From positions 165,337 to 229,336 of the forward strand of contig NZ_BIME01000011.1 in assembly GCF_004000925.1 (NCBI RefSeq): a stretch of 64,000 nucleotides of DNA, read 5' to 3'. The notes under the pieces were generated by a model. It was given only the letters and a program-made list of their open reading frames with translations, searched no databases and was not told the origin of the DNA. Positions 8,744-17,703 of the stretch are shown here, piece by piece. A program made the translations under genes and the position numbers. The stretch is from Paenibacillus illinoisensis NBRC 15959. GTDB taxonomy: Bacteria; Bacillota; Bacilli; Paenibacillales; Paenibacillaceae. Positions within the stretch are counted from its first letter, which is position 1; each line of letters starts with the position of its first letter.

Positions 8744-9445
8744 TTACGGTTTAATCATTTTGTAGCCGACACCCCACACAGTTTGAATAAACTTCGGATG
8801 TTTGCTGTCGACTTCAATTTTCTCGCGAATCTTCCGGATATGTACCATCACCGTATTATTTGATTCCATAAATTCTTCTTTCCATACCTGTCTATAAATT
8901 TGCTCCATGCTTAATACAGAGCCTTGATGACGTGCAAGCAGTTCCAGGACGGCAAATTCTCGCGGAGTCAGCCGAACAGGCTGCTCGTCTACCCAGACCT
9001 CATGTGTATCCGTATTGATGACCAGATCATCGATGACCCATTCATGCTCCTTGTGTTCCCGTCCTTCATTGAACGTATAGTACCTGCGAAGCTGGGATTT
9101 GGCCCGGGCAACAAGTTCGAGGGGATTAAACGGCTTGGTCACATAATCGTCCGCACCAATGCTTAGTCCCGTTATCTTGTCGATATCCATGCTCTTGGCG
9201 GACAGCATGATGATGGGCATCTTCTGCTCTTCCCTGATCTTCATGCACGCTTCGATTCCGTCCATATTCGGCATCATGACATCCAGAATAATCAGATCGA
9301 TCTGTTCTTTCTTCAGTTGTTCCAGTGCTTCGAGTCCGTCACTTGCCGTCAAAACCCTGTAACCTTCATTGCCGAAATAAATCTCCATCAGTTTAATAAT
9401 TTCCTGCTCGTCATCCACAAGCAGAATGGTAGCTGGCTGTGCCAC
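8744..9445 (-). CDS. OmpR/VanR-family response regulator
   Basis: GTG 9445 has AAAGGA at the right distance; an ATG at 9475 that overlaps the preceding stop (ATGA) is the alternative. Receiver domain with the acidic pair in LLVDDEQE, phospho-acceptor Asp in LIILDVMMPNMD and Lys in YVTKPFNPLEL; C-terminal winged helix ~130-230 (RLTPREFAVLELLARHQG, VMVHIRKIREKI, VWGVGYK). Complete and probably functional partner of the adjacent kinase. Confidence 0.92.
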   Translation of the reverse strand: MAQPATILLVDDEQEIIKLMEIYFGNEGYRVLTASDGLEALEQLKKEQIDLIILDVMMPNMDGIEACMKIREEQKMPIIMLSAKSMDIDKITGLSIGADDYVTKPFNPLELVARAKSQLRRYYTFNEGREHKEHEWVIDDLVINTDTHEVWVDEQPVRLTPREFAVLELLARHQGSVLSMEQIYRQVWKEEFMESNNTVMVHIRKIREKIEVDSKHPKFIQTVWGVGYKMIKP

Positions 9446-9471
9446 GGCATTATTCCTTTCGATTCCATGAA

Positions 9472-10413
9472 TCATTGATTCTTCAAATTATACCACCGGG
9501 GAACGAATCTGCGAAAATCATCATGATCTTCCCGAACACGCTCAATCTTGTCCATCATGTCATTTGTCTCTTCCGGTTTCACCTGCTGGATCCATACCAC
9601 AGAAGATACAAGCGCCATTGCTGTGTATAAGGAATACAATCTCCAGAACTGCTCGTCAGGCTCATTACCGCCAAAGTAACCCTGGATCTGTCCAATGGAA
9701 TAGGGAATGCTCGTCTCGGATGCAAACAGGCCCAGCTTCAGAAATTCATGAACCGGATCACCCTGGTCAAAGCGGTTGAAATCTATGACTCCTGCAAGCT
9801 TATCATCCTTGATGACAAGATTGCCCGGATGAAAATCATCATGCTGGAATCCATCGGGCCGATGTTTCATCCAGTCCAGATTCTCCTCGATAAATGCCAG
9901 AACATGCTGATCATGTTCCATTTTGACAGAACACTGTCTATACTTCTCCACATAACGCTTATGCTTCTTGCTCTTGCGAACGTACCACGATTCTGCTTGG
10001 TCCTCTACCTTGAAGCGATGGATCTTTCGCAGTTCTGTACCTGCTTCCATGCCTACATCCCATTGACTTTGTTGGCTCATGTGGGGAAGAGCCTCCGATG
10101 CTTCTTCACCCTCGATATAGCCAAGCAGCATATAACCATTCTCTTCATCCAGCCGTCCCATGCTTATCGGTAATGGACAGCGGACCCCCAATTCCCGCAT
10201 GGCAGTCATGCATTGATATTCAGTCCTTTTCAAAGATTCCTGAGACAGGTGATATGTACGCAGCAAAAAATGCCCCTGATCCGGGACAAAGACCTTACAT
10301 TTCAGATCCGATGAATAACCCCTCAACAAGGGCTCCACCTCTGTTACCTGATGCAGTTGAGGAATGTTCTGGAGCAAGCCTTGTAACGCCTGATATGTGA
10401 GATTCCGTTTCAA
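9472..10413 (-). CDS. APH-family phosphotransferase
   Basis: 313 residues with the PF01636 fold. Catalytic loop HDDFHPGNL (Asp and Asn) and metal-binding DFNRFDQGDP are intact. The fold phosphorylates aminoglycosides, fructosamines or other small alcohols/amines; the substrate cannot be read from sequence. It is the first gene of the unit that continues into the response regulator and kinase (overlap or 26-nt gap depending on the regulator start). Confidence 0.8.
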   Translation of the reverse strand: MKRNLTYQALQGLLQNIPQLHQVTEVEPLLRGYSSDLKCKVFVPDQGHFLLRTYHLSQESLKRTEYQCMTAMRELGVRCPLPISMGRLDEENGYMLLGYIEGEEASEALPHMSQQSQWDVGMEAGTELRKIHRFKVEDQAESWYVRKSKKHKRYVEKYRQCSVKMEHDQHVLAFIEENLDWMKHRPDGFQHDDFHPGNLVIKDDKLAGVIDFNRFDQGDPVHEFLKLGLFASETSIPYSIGQIQGYFGGNEPDEQFWRLYSLYTAMALVSSVVWIQQVKPEETNDMMDKIERVREDHDDFRRFVPRWYNLKNQ

Positions 10414-10552
10414 CTCATGGTCCTCCGCTCTTATTGTATAGATAGTATCGTCCGTCTATTGATCCTTTAACCTATTGCAGTACCGGACTCGCAAGCTTCT
10501 ATGTATTGTATTAGAACGATCTGATTCAGGCAGTACCAAAAAACCTATGTAT

Positions 10553-11023
10553 TCAATTAGTCAAACAATACGCCTTGGACTCTCTCCCCGTCAGGGTCAG
10601 CATTGTATATAGCTGCCCTCTATGATGATAAACGTGCCCCATAATCTCGAGCAGCCATTCCAGACGACTATAGGACGCCCCCCAATAGGAATCGGTTACC
10701 TTCAGCAGTTCCTCCGTGTTAAATTGCCTGTACCGTTGATACAAATACATCTGATTCTCAATAAGAGCCTGCTTGATCTCGCTTAACGTACGGGGTTGAT
10801 TCTCTTCATAAAACGCAGCCATCTCCTCTTCCGAGGCACCTTCTGATATGTACACGCCTGCACGACAGATCATCGACAAATGCGAGAGCAGCTCACCAAC
10901 CGGTGGTTTCCCCTCAATCGGAGTCAAAGTCAAATCCTGTTCGGACAGCTCATCACAGATATCAATCAATGATGCGACTGCCACATCAATATGTTTGAAT
11001 GCAGATTGAATCACCGATATCAC
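10553..11023 (-). CDS. DinB-like protein
   Basis: 156 residues, four-helix-bundle pattern of the DinB/YfiT superfamily. Expected metal-binding histidines are visible near the N-terminal third (LLSHLSM) and in MGHVYHHRGQLYTML. Members are thiol-dependent transferases or of unknown role. Monocistronic. Confidence 0.7.
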   Translation of the reverse strand: MISVIQSAFKHIDVAVASLIDICDELSEQDLTLTPIEGKPPVGELLSHLSMICRAGVYISEGASEEEMAAFYEENQPRTLSEIKQALIENQMYLYQRYRQFNTEELLKVTDSYWGASYSRLEWLLEIMGHVYHHRGQLYTMLTLTGRESKAYCLTN

Positions 11024-11125
11024 TTCCTTTTCATCCCATTATACAGAACGTATGATCGTATTTCAATCAGTATTACACCCCCTATATATATAAACAAGCT
11101 ACCTAGCAAAACCAACATTCACGAA

Positions 11126-11166
11126 CAAAAAAGTCCCTCCTCCATCATATAGACGGAATCAGGGAC
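11126..11166 (-). terminator. Rho-independent terminator
   Basis: Minus-strand stem GTCCCT ... AGGGAC followed by TTTTTT, just downstream of the DUF1963 gene. Confidence 0.65.
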
Positions 11167-11198
11167 GTTTTGTTGCTTCTATACTTTCAATCTGGATT

Positions 11199-12140
11199 TT
11201 AACTTGAGTATAACGAACAATAGGTTTGATCAAATCTTCCGGCAAACAGATCCGATTTACGAATGAAAAATTGCAGTTCTCCGCAGTCCCACCACTGGAA
11301 ACCAATCGCGTCATGGGTATCTATCTTAAGAAGCAGCAGCGTATCCTCCAGTTCCTGCCGTGTGCGGTCCGGATCACCGCCATAATGGGCGGTCAGCTTG
11401 TTCTCGCATTTCTCTTCATCATACTCGTATTCTTCACCAAGTACGATCTGTAACAGGGCTTGATGCTCTGCATCCGGGTGCTGGCCGTCAGGGTAACCGA
11501 ACATTCCGCCCCAATTCTGGGTACTCGGATGATTCCAGTCCGATTCGAATTCAAGATACCGCTCATACAGCCCCCCTTCCGGGTCTGCCACTTCATTCTC
11601 GCCCGTCTGCTGTACGGATAGTGCATTCAGCGCCTGGGCATCAACATAAGCATATGTAGGAAACTCCAAATTAGGCAGTACCGTAACGGCATGTGCAGCA
11701 AATTCGGTCTCCAGCGCGGTAACGCCTTCAGGCTCACGCCTAGTCAAGTTATGCGAATCCGGCTCATAGATCACATAATGTTCAATATTGTAGGCGGGCT
11801 CATCGACTCCAATAAAAAAGTAGAGCATTCCCCGTTCAGGCAAGCTCACGCGCCCATCATTCGGGGTATATGGAAGCAAGTCCACAAGATTCAGCTGGGC
11901 AAGAAAAGTCATCGGCACACCATCCTGTGTCAGCGGCCACTGGATATGCTCAGGGAGGTCCGGATTGCCGCCCACACGTGAATTGCCCGTTCGGCGATAT
12001 TCATCGAGTGTCGATACATCCAGCCGGATTCCCCAGCGACTTGAGGATACCAATAGATCAGCGGCAGTGCCCAATCCGTACTCCTCCAGCGTTTTGCGAG
12101 CTTTTCTAGTCAGACGTTCACATTGTTCGGGTTTAATCAT
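11199..12140 (-). CDS. DUF1963 (YwqG-like) protein
   Basis: 313 residues behind AAGGAGAGG. Signature NSRVGGNPDLPEHIQWP and PMTFLAQLNL is typical of YwqG/DUF1963 proteins, as are the later GGMFGYPDGQ and GDPDRTRQELEDTLLLLKID segments. Cytoplasmic, function unknown; some members sit in polymorphic toxin loci as putative immunity proteins, but no toxin gene is near. Confidence 0.8.
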   Translation of the reverse strand: MIKPEQCERLTRKARKTLEEYGLGTAADLLVSSSRWGIRLDVSTLDEYRRTGNSRVGGNPDLPEHIQWPLTQDGVPMTFLAQLNLVDLLPYTPNDGRVSLPERGMLYFFIGVDEPAYNIEHYVIYEPDSHNLTRREPEGVTALETEFAAHAVTVLPNLEFPTYAYVDAQALNALSVQQTGENEVADPEGGLYERYLEFESDWNHPSTQNWGGMFGYPDGQHPDAEHQALLQIVLGEEYEYDEEKCENKLTAHYGGDPDRTRQELEDTLLLLKIDTHDAIGFQWWDCGELQFFIRKSDLFAGRFDQTYCSLYSS

Positions 12141-12236
12141 TCAGATCCTCTCCTTCAGCCAATACATCTATGGTGAGACATATTCACGTTCACACCTGTA
12201 TATTCTTCCGGCACGAGTTCTTTCCCTGCTTGTGGT

Positions 12237-12274
12237 TAAAAAAAGAGACCCGCAGAACCATCCGCAGGTCTCCT
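12237..12274 (-). terminator. Rho-independent terminator of amtB unit
   Basis: Minus-strand GGAGACCTGCGG / CTGCGGGTCTC stem with a TTTTTTT tail. Confidence 0.85.
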
Positions 12275-12290
12275 TACATATACAACCTTG

Positions 12291-13580
12291 TTAACGAATC
12301 TGCTCGGACGAATCACGCTGTAAAGCCCGAATGTGCTCTTCTCCATCGAGAAACTCATGAGCCTGATGCGCAGCCATTACGCCATGGTAGCTAATATCCA
12401 GTCCCAGATCTTCCTCTTCTTCCGTGGAGCGAACAGGTACCATTTTGCCAATGAGCTTCAGACCGAACCAGGTCATGACAAAGCCCCAAATGACAAGCGC
12501 CGCGAGTCCCAGTGCCTGAACACCGAGCAGCTTCCAGCCACCGCCCATGAATAACCCGCCGTCTGTGGCGAACAGCCCTACAGCAATCGTCCCCCACATC
12601 CCGGATGCCGCATGAACAGGGAAAGCACCAACCGGATCATCGATCCGGCGACGTTCAAGCCAATTGGTTGCTGCCATCATGAGCAGGCCGGATACCGCAC
12701 CGATAAAGATCGCTGCTGCATCGCCAACAAATGCACAGCCTGCCGTAATCCCCACCAGACCGGCAAGGGATCCATTAATGACGGACGGAGCATCTGAACG
12801 TTTGAAGCGGAACAGCGTGTATAACATCGTAACCGCTCCACCCGAGGCAGCTGATAGCATGGTGACAATCGCGATATGGCCGATTCTTGCATCCGTGGCG
12901 CTCAGTGTGCTCCCGGCGTTGAAGCCGAACCAGCCAAACCACAACAGAAATGCACCTACGGAAGCAAGCGGAAGATTGCTGGGAAGAGCAATTGCACTCA
13001 CGCCATGAGGCGTGTATTTGCCTTTGCGCGGACCAATAATGATCGCTGCAGCCAAGGCCGAGAATCCTCCCAGGGCATGAATGACAGCCGATCCGGCAAA
13101 ATCCTGCATGCCCAGCTCGCTGAGCCAACCGCCGCCCCATGCCCAGTGACCGCCAACCGGGTATATTATAGCCGTCATCAAAATGATATACAGGAGGTAG
13201 GCCCGGAAGTTGATCCGTTCTGCTACCGCACCTGATACGATGGAAATAACGGCGATGGTGAACGCCGCCTGGAACAGCCAGAACGTTTCAAGCGATACAG
13301 GCACGTCGATATGAGACAGATCACCATTCAGGAAGAATCCCGTAACTCCAACAAACCCTCCGGCATCAGAGCCGTACATCAATCCGAATCCAACAGCATA
13401 AAACAGTAATGTGCCTATCGTAATGTCGGCAAAAACCTTCATAATAATGTTCACACTATTTTTATAACGGACAAACCCGGCCTCCAGGAGGGCAAACCCA
13501 CCCTCCATCAATAAAATCATGGCCGCACTCAGTACCACCCAGACCGTATCGATCCCGGAGCTTAACGTCTCCAAAGTCAT
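12291..13580 (-). CDS. amtB: ammonium transporter
   Basis: 429 residues, eleven predicted TM helices, Amt/Mep/Rh family. Recognisable motifs: SAAMILLMEGGFALLEAGFVR, the pore-region GGHWAWGGGWL, VIHALGGFSALAAAII with a pore His, FGWFGFNAGS, and FPVHAASGMWGTIAVG with the second pore His. Imports ammonium under nitrogen limitation. The usual glnK partner is absent; instead a coiled-coil gene precedes it with a 4-nt ATGA overlap. The C-terminal cytoplasmic tail is long (~35 residues). Confidence 0.93.
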   Translation of the reverse strand: MTLETLSSGIDTVWVVLSAAMILLMEGGFALLEAGFVRYKNSVNIIMKVFADITIGTLLFYAVGFGLMYGSDAGGFVGVTGFFLNGDLSHIDVPVSLETFWLFQAAFTIAVISIVSGAVAERINFRAYLLYIILMTAIIYPVGGHWAWGGGWLSELGMQDFAGSAVIHALGGFSALAAAIIIGPRKGKYTPHGVSAIALPSNLPLASVGAFLLWFGWFGFNAGSTLSATDARIGHIAIVTMLSAASGGAVTMLYTLFRFKRSDAPSVINGSLAGLVGITAGCAFVGDAAAIFIGAVSGLLMMAATNWLERRRIDDPVGAFPVHAASGMWGTIAVGLFATDGGLFMGGGWKLLGVQALGLAALVIWGFVMTWFGLKLIGKMVPVRSTEEEEDLGLDISYHGVMAAHQAHEFLDGEEHIRALQRDSSEQIR

Positions 13581-13996
13581 GCTTGTACATCCTCCGTTTC
13601 ACTAAGCTGTCTGATCTCGCGGATCATATCGGGCGGAAGCTCAATCTCGCCTTTCTCCTTGATGTGAGGATGCTCGATTTGCTCCATAATCCGATCCAGT
13701 TCACGAATATGACGGCGGATCTGTTCCATCTTGCGAAAGCGCTCCTTCACCTGCACCATATATTCCACGGCCTGATGATGGGAGGCAGGACGGCCTGCGA
13801 ACCACTTCCGCACGGGCGACATGGATTGATAGGCGACTTCCTCCGCACGCTTCTTTTGTTCAAATTGTTCAATTTTATGTTTGAGGGTTCCAATCTCATT
13901 TTCTTTTTTGACCTTCAGCTGCTCGATAAGGTACAATAAATCGGACGATGATATTTGCAATGCTGTATGGTGGTACACCTCGTCGATTACTAACAT
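13577..13996 (-). CDS. coiled-coil protein translationally coupled to amtB
   Basis: 139 residues, charged and mostly helical, with a long predicted coiled coil at ~20-55 and ~85-115 (KKENEIGTLKHKIEQFEQKK; EQIRRHIRELDRIMEQIEH). No TM and no recognisable catalytic motif. It occupies the place where glnK normally sits and its stop overlaps the amtB start, so a role in transporter regulation or assembly is possible. I do not recognise the family. Confidence 0.6.
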   Translation of the reverse strand: MLVIDEVYHHTALQISSSDLLYLIEQLKVKKENEIGTLKHKIEQFEQKKRAEEVAYQSMSPVRKWFAGRPASHHQAVEYMVQVKERFRKMEQIRRHIRELDRIMEQIEHPHIKEKGEIELPPDMIREIRQLSETEDVQA

Positions 13997-14192
13997 ATCA
14001 TGTCAGGACTCCTTACATATCAAGTTACTTGTTACCGATTATAGTTTGCCGTGGTCTGCTCGTCAATCTTTTTTTGGAGTCCAATTATTTGGATGAGAAG
14101 TTGTTCTTCGCAGACGGCTTTATTTTTGTTTGTATAATTACACATAACAACATTAATTCGGCATGAACCCATGTATAAGGAGAGGAATGCAC

Positions 14193-14684
14193 ATGTTAAC
14201 TCGCAATGACGATATTCGGCATGAGATCTGGCAGACCGTCTCGGAGCTGGACGAAGAACAATTGAACCGAAAACCTGCACCGGAGCAATGGAGTGTTATG
14301 CAAGTACTCCGTCACTTGAACCTAATGGAGCGCATCATCGTGAAGCAGGCTGAGCTTGCTCTGCAGAAGGAACAAAATGTGACCGTCGATAAAAAACCTT
14401 ACGAGCTTTCACTGGACCGCAGCCGTTCCCTTGATGCTCCACCCCATCTGCAGCCTCCAGCAGAGCCGGAATCCCTAGCTGACGTTCGCCGGGATCTGGA
14501 ACAATCCCATCAGGCATTGACTGATTTCGTCCAAAACAATGACTCCTCCCTGCTGCGGAGCAGGTCTTTCCCTCATCCTGTATTTGGAGAGATGGACCTT
14601 GCCCAGTGGGTTGATTTTGCAAGCTATCATGAAGAACGCCATCTCGGGCAGATCAAGGATATCAAGCAGGCGCTTGGATTTTAA
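14193..14684 (+). CDS. DinB-like protein
   Basis: ATG 14193 is 7 nt from AAGGAGAGG; two earlier in-frame ATGs (14163, 14187) are badly placed. 163 residues. EQWSVMQVLRHLNLMERIIV and DFASYHEERHLGQIKDIK carry the three histidines expected for the metal site of DinB_2 proteins. Likely a small thiol transferase-like protein of unknown substrate. Divergent from the coiled-coil/amtB unit. Confidence 0.75.
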   Translation: MLTRNDDIRHEIWQTVSELDEEQLNRKPAPEQWSVMQVLRHLNLMERIIVKQAELALQKEQNVTVDKKPYELSLDRSRSLDAPPHLQPPAEPESLADVRRDLEQSHQALTDFVQNNDSSLLRSRSFPHPVFGEMDLAQWVDFASYHEERHLGQIKDIKQALGF

Positions 14685-14713
14685 GAGCTCTCCTCATCCA
14701 AAATAAAAACGTA

Positions 14714-14755
14714 AAAAACCTCCAATGCACGTCAGCGTGAATTGGAGGTTTTTTT
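14714..14755 (+). terminator. bidirectional terminator
   Basis: AAAAACCTCCAAT / ATTGGAGGTTTTTTT stem with A and T runs on the two sides; serves the DinB gene and the convergent acetyltransferase. Confidence 0.85.
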
Positions 14756-14825
14756 AGTTCGAAGTAGTCATTATTAATTAAAATACTGATCATGGATCAT
14801 GGCTCATGGCCTGACAGCAGATCAT

Positions 14826-15332
14826 TCACATTATTTTTTTGCCCAAAATCGCCAGATCCCGGTTCACACCGTCCAGTACAGCCACTTCCGGATAGTAGCC
14901 CCATTGCTCAAAACCATGCTTGCGCAGCAAACCAAGACTTGGTTCATTATGTCCAAAGACAAAGCCCAGAATCGTTGTAATGCCCAGCGCAGGACAAGCA
15001 GCAAAAATTGTATTTAACAAACGTCCACCGGCCCCGATTCCCCGGCATTGCTCATCAACGTACACACTGACTTCCACCGTACCGTTGTAAGCTGGCCGCC
15101 CGTAAAATGAACTCAGACTGGCCCAGGCCATAACTTGTCCTTCAAGTCTCATCACCCAGAGCGGACGACGGTCCGGTGAATGCTCCTCAAACCAAGGTAC
15201 GCGCTGCTCAACCGTAACAGGCTCCAGGTCTGCTGTCACCATCCGGCTCTCGATTGTGGAATTATAAATCTCCACAATTCTCGGCAAATCCTCAAGACGC
15301 GCATATTCAATCTGCACACTATCCAGCTTCAT
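14826..15332 (-). CDS. GNAT acetyltransferase, phosphinothricin acetyltransferase-like
   Basis: 168 residues. The order LPRIVEIYNSTI, TVEVSVYVDEQCRGIGAGGRLL (acetyl-CoA loop QCRGIGAG) and ITTILGFVFGHNEPSLGLLRKHGF follows the COG1247 Pat/Bar-type N-acetyltransferases. These acetylate phosphinothricin-like compounds or methionine sulfone derivatives; the exact substrate is not certain. Monocistronic. Confidence 0.8.
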   Translation of the reverse strand: MKLDSVQIEYARLEDLPRIVEIYNSTIESRMVTADLEPVTVEQRVPWFEEHSPDRRPLWVMRLEGQVMAWASLSSFYGRPAYNGTVEVSVYVDEQCRGIGAGGRLLNTIFAACPALGITTILGFVFGHNEPSLGLLRKHGFEQWGYYPEVAVLDGVNRDLAILGKKIM

Positions 15333-15470
15333 GTCTACTCCTCCATCATTCCAGATCGAACTCTAGTATGACGAATATTATAACGGAGAAGGCAAGCAGA
15401 CGTCATCCCCCAAACATTCCTATGAAAAGGCGAGGGAATACCATACCATGAACGGTTTACTCCATTGCAT

Positions 15471-15893
15471 TTAGTTGATTGCTTTACTCTCCACAGGTGA
15501 AGAAAGTCTAATCAAGGTCGATGGCTGTCCAAATGCCATGGAAGCATCTATAAAGCTCTCTAGAGATTGAACAGAATCTGTCAAAACCTTGATTAAATAA
15601 TTGTACGATCCAGCCAGCCGATGACACTCAATCACACTCGTATGATCTTTGCAAAACGCTGTGAACTGTTCACACTTTGTATTGTTATAGAGGATAAATG
15701 CTGTGATAGGTTTGTCTATTTTGTCCGGATTAATGATTGCTTTATAGCCAGCGATAATTCCTTTCTCTTCAAGCTTCTTAACCCTCTCATTCACTGCAGG
15801 GGTGGATAACCCTACTTTTTTCCCTAGTTCCGTAAAGGAACACCGGGCATTTTCCTGCAAGTGTAATAGTATGTCTCGATCAATCTCATCCAT
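15471..15893 (-). CDS. Lrp/AsnC-family transcriptional regulator
   Basis: 140 residues: N-terminal helix-turn-helix (MDEIDRDILLHLQENARCSF...STPAVNERVKKLEEKGII) and C-terminal RAM domain (ECHRLAGSYNYLIKVLTDS). Probably controls amino acid metabolism. Divergent from the DUF1272 gene, sharing a 167-nt AT-rich intergenic region in which its target may lie. Confidence 0.9.
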   Translation of the reverse strand: MDEIDRDILLHLQENARCSFTELGKKVGLSTPAVNERVKKLEEKGIIAGYKAIINPDKIDKPITAFILYNNTKCEQFTAFCKDHTSVIECHRLAGSYNYLIKVLTDSVQSLESFIDASMAFGQPSTLIRLSSPVESKAIN

Positions 15894-16060
15894 GGTTATA
15901 ACTCCTCATTAAGAATTTTAAGAGAAACACTATTTTTTCAACTAAAAAGAAAGTCATTCTATAAAATTACAATCAGATTATTATGTAAGGGGAGCAATGG
16001 TTTTATTAAAATTAGATTAATAGAACGTTTCAAAAAATAAAAATACAGGAGGTCTTTACC

Positions 16061-16267
16061 TTGTCTTTAGAAATGAGAAATACATGTCAAACCTGCGAAA
16101 GCAGGCTCCATACGGATTCTTTAGCGTATATTTGTACGCATGAATGTACTTTTTGCCATGAGTGTACTGTGGAAATGAAGTATGTGTGCCCTAATTGTAA
16201 AGGAGAACTTGTACAAAGGCCAAGAAGTAAATCTTCAATGAGTTGTCCCCTTTCACCTGTTAAATGA
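16061..16267 (+). CDS. DUF1272 cysteine-rich protein
   Basis: 68 residues. TTG start at 16061, 7 nt after ACAGGAGGT. Eight cysteines as CxxC pairs (CQTCESRL, CTHECTFCHEC, CPNC) form a treble-clef/RING-like zinc-binding pattern typical of DUF1272. Function unknown. In this arrangement it is the likely target of the divergent Lrp regulator. Confidence 0.85.
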   Translation: MSLEMRNTCQTCESRLHTDSLAYICTHECTFCHECTVEMKYVCPNCKGELVQRPRSKSSMSCPLSPVK

Positions 16268-16307
16268 ACAAAAGCAGTCGATCATGGATCGGCTGCCTTT
16301 TTTAAAA
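16268..16307 (+). terminator. terminator, resembles the attC-like repeat hairpin
   Basis: AAAAGCAGTCGATC / GATCGGCTGCCTTTTTT is an efficient terminator for the DUF1272 gene. The flank TGAACAAAAGCAG matches the left arm of the dispersed repeat at 42-64 kb, and the minus-strand hydrolase stops just beside it, so it may be a degenerate copy. Confidence 0.7.
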
Positions 16308-16324
16308 TTTCTCGTTGAGCTTCC

Positions 16325-17347
16325 TTATTCCCTATCCTCAATATCCTTCATGAATTTCAAGACAGCTTCATTCATCTCCTTGGATTGGGTCCAATGAAGG
16401 TAATGATGACCTTGCAAAGGGATGATTGTACTCGCAGGATGATCCGTAAGTTGGGTTTGTAAAAAAGTAAATAGCGATTTACCATCCTCCCTCACCCTGT
16501 CATCTTCTCTGCTAAAAAACAACACAGGCATATCTGATGGAAATGATATATGAGCTGTTTTTTTCACATTATCACCCAATTCATTGGTCTCTTGAACGAC
16601 ATTTTCGTTGTAAGCATTCCATGCTGTAATGGCTTTGGTCATTGCTAGATTCTTGTCCGAATAAGTACCCTCACTCGCAAGGGGAAGATAATTACGAGCA
16701 TCCAGGGAGATGGCGAGTCTAGCCAATCCAGCGGGTGCCACATATCTCATATAACCTGGCATGGATGGAGGAGTTTCATTGAAGTAATCGAGAGCTGCTG
16801 GCCACGTTGCGTCTATGCCTACAACCGCCTTAACCTCTTCAGGATATTCACGAGCATAGTACATGCTATACATTCCGGAAACAGAATGCGGCATTAACAC
16901 ATATGGCCCAGGGATATTCAATTGCTGCAGTGCACTTCTCAGTTCCCCAACGATGTGTTCCACCGTTCTTTTCTCATCGGTCATATCACTCCAGCCATAT
17001 CCGAACGGCTCTACCACGACAACTTTGTTATGTGTGGACATTTCATTCATTAAAGGCTCAAAATCCAGTACAGGCGAGGCAGTTCCCAGGCCGCTTAATA
17101 ACACAATGGTGTTTGGTCCGTTCCCTTTTGTGTAGACATGCATCCGTCCATTCTCCACTTGGATATACTTTCCTATTGCCGGGTATTGATCTCTTTCTAC
17201 CAGCTTCATGATGTGATGAAAGCAAATCCAGATGAGTACAACCGACAACATGAATACAAGCATTCTCTTGAAGAGGGTTAGAATCTTACTTTTCTTTTTG
17301 ACACTCACTTGATACTCGGCTCCCCTCCATATTTTTTTCGTCGTCAA
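16325..17347 (-). CDS. membrane-anchored alpha/beta hydrolase
   Basis: TTG 17347 is the longest start; GTG 17308 behind GGAGGGGAG is also possible. One N-terminal TM helix (MLVFMLSVVLIWICFHHIM) followed by an alpha/beta hydrolase domain outside the membrane: oxyanion region LLSGLGTASP, nucleophile elbow PHSVSG, acid in the FFSREDDRV area and a C-terminal His in LQGHHYLHW. Close in layout to the frameshifted hydrolase at 43.3 kb. Substrate unknown. Confidence 0.82.
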   Translation of the reverse strand: MTTKKIWRGAEYQVSVKKKSKILTLFKRMLVFMLSVVLIWICFHHIMKLVERDQYPAIGKYIQVENGRMHVYTKGNGPNTIVLLSGLGTASPVLDFEPLMNEMSTHNKVVVVEPFGYGWSDMTDEKRTVEHIVGELRSALQQLNIPGPYVLMPHSVSGMYSMYYAREYPEEVKAVVGIDATWPAALDYFNETPPSMPGYMRYVAPAGLARLAISLDARNYLPLASEGTYSDKNLAMTKAITAWNAYNENVVQETNELGDNVKKTAHISFPSDMPVLFFSREDDRVREDGKSLFTFLQTQLTDHPASTIIPLQGHHYLHWTQSKEMNEAVLKFMKDIEDRE

Positions 17348-17703
17348 AATGCCTTTTTCATTCCTCCATTTGTTATTGATGTTTTACCTTGGGAACGATC
17401 ATAACCCTCCAGGTTAAAGGTGAAGTACGGACCCATTTTAAGTTAAGTTTAAATTTTTGGTTTTTTTCATCTTTCTTAATAGTGGATGGTCAGTGGTGTA
17501 TTGCAATTTGAGTGTTGTTGCCTGCCTACAGGAAATTCATGCATTCCACCTGTTAAAAGAAGCCAACCCGTCATAAGGACGGGTTGGCTTCGCTTCTTGA
17601 AATGGCTCTTTTCGTAAAAATTGTTGTTTTCAATTATAACAATAAGCAATTTACTTTTTATGGTATTATATACATCAAAACATCCTAAAAGGAGTGTGTA
17701 ATA
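17348..17703 (+). other. intergenic region between divergent hydrolase and satA-like genes
   Basis: 356 nt without a gene. It contains the hairpin at 17559-17591 and an AT-rich stretch (17625-17680) that should hold the satA promoter; no clear -35/-10 pair with standard spacing was found. Confidence 0.5.
17559..17591. terminator. strong hairpin between divergent genes
   Basis: Perfect stem GAAGCCAACCCGTC / GACGGGTTGGCTTC with a 5-nt loop. On the minus strand it is followed by TTTT. Neither neighbouring gene reads into it, so it may block readthrough or be a relic. Confidence 0.55.

Noticed and set aside
7535..9445. Vancomycin resistance (van) cluster
   Set aside because: The kinase and regulator resemble VanS/VanR, but no vanH, vanA/B ligase or vanX gene is present; the neighbouring PBP and APH genes point elsewhere.
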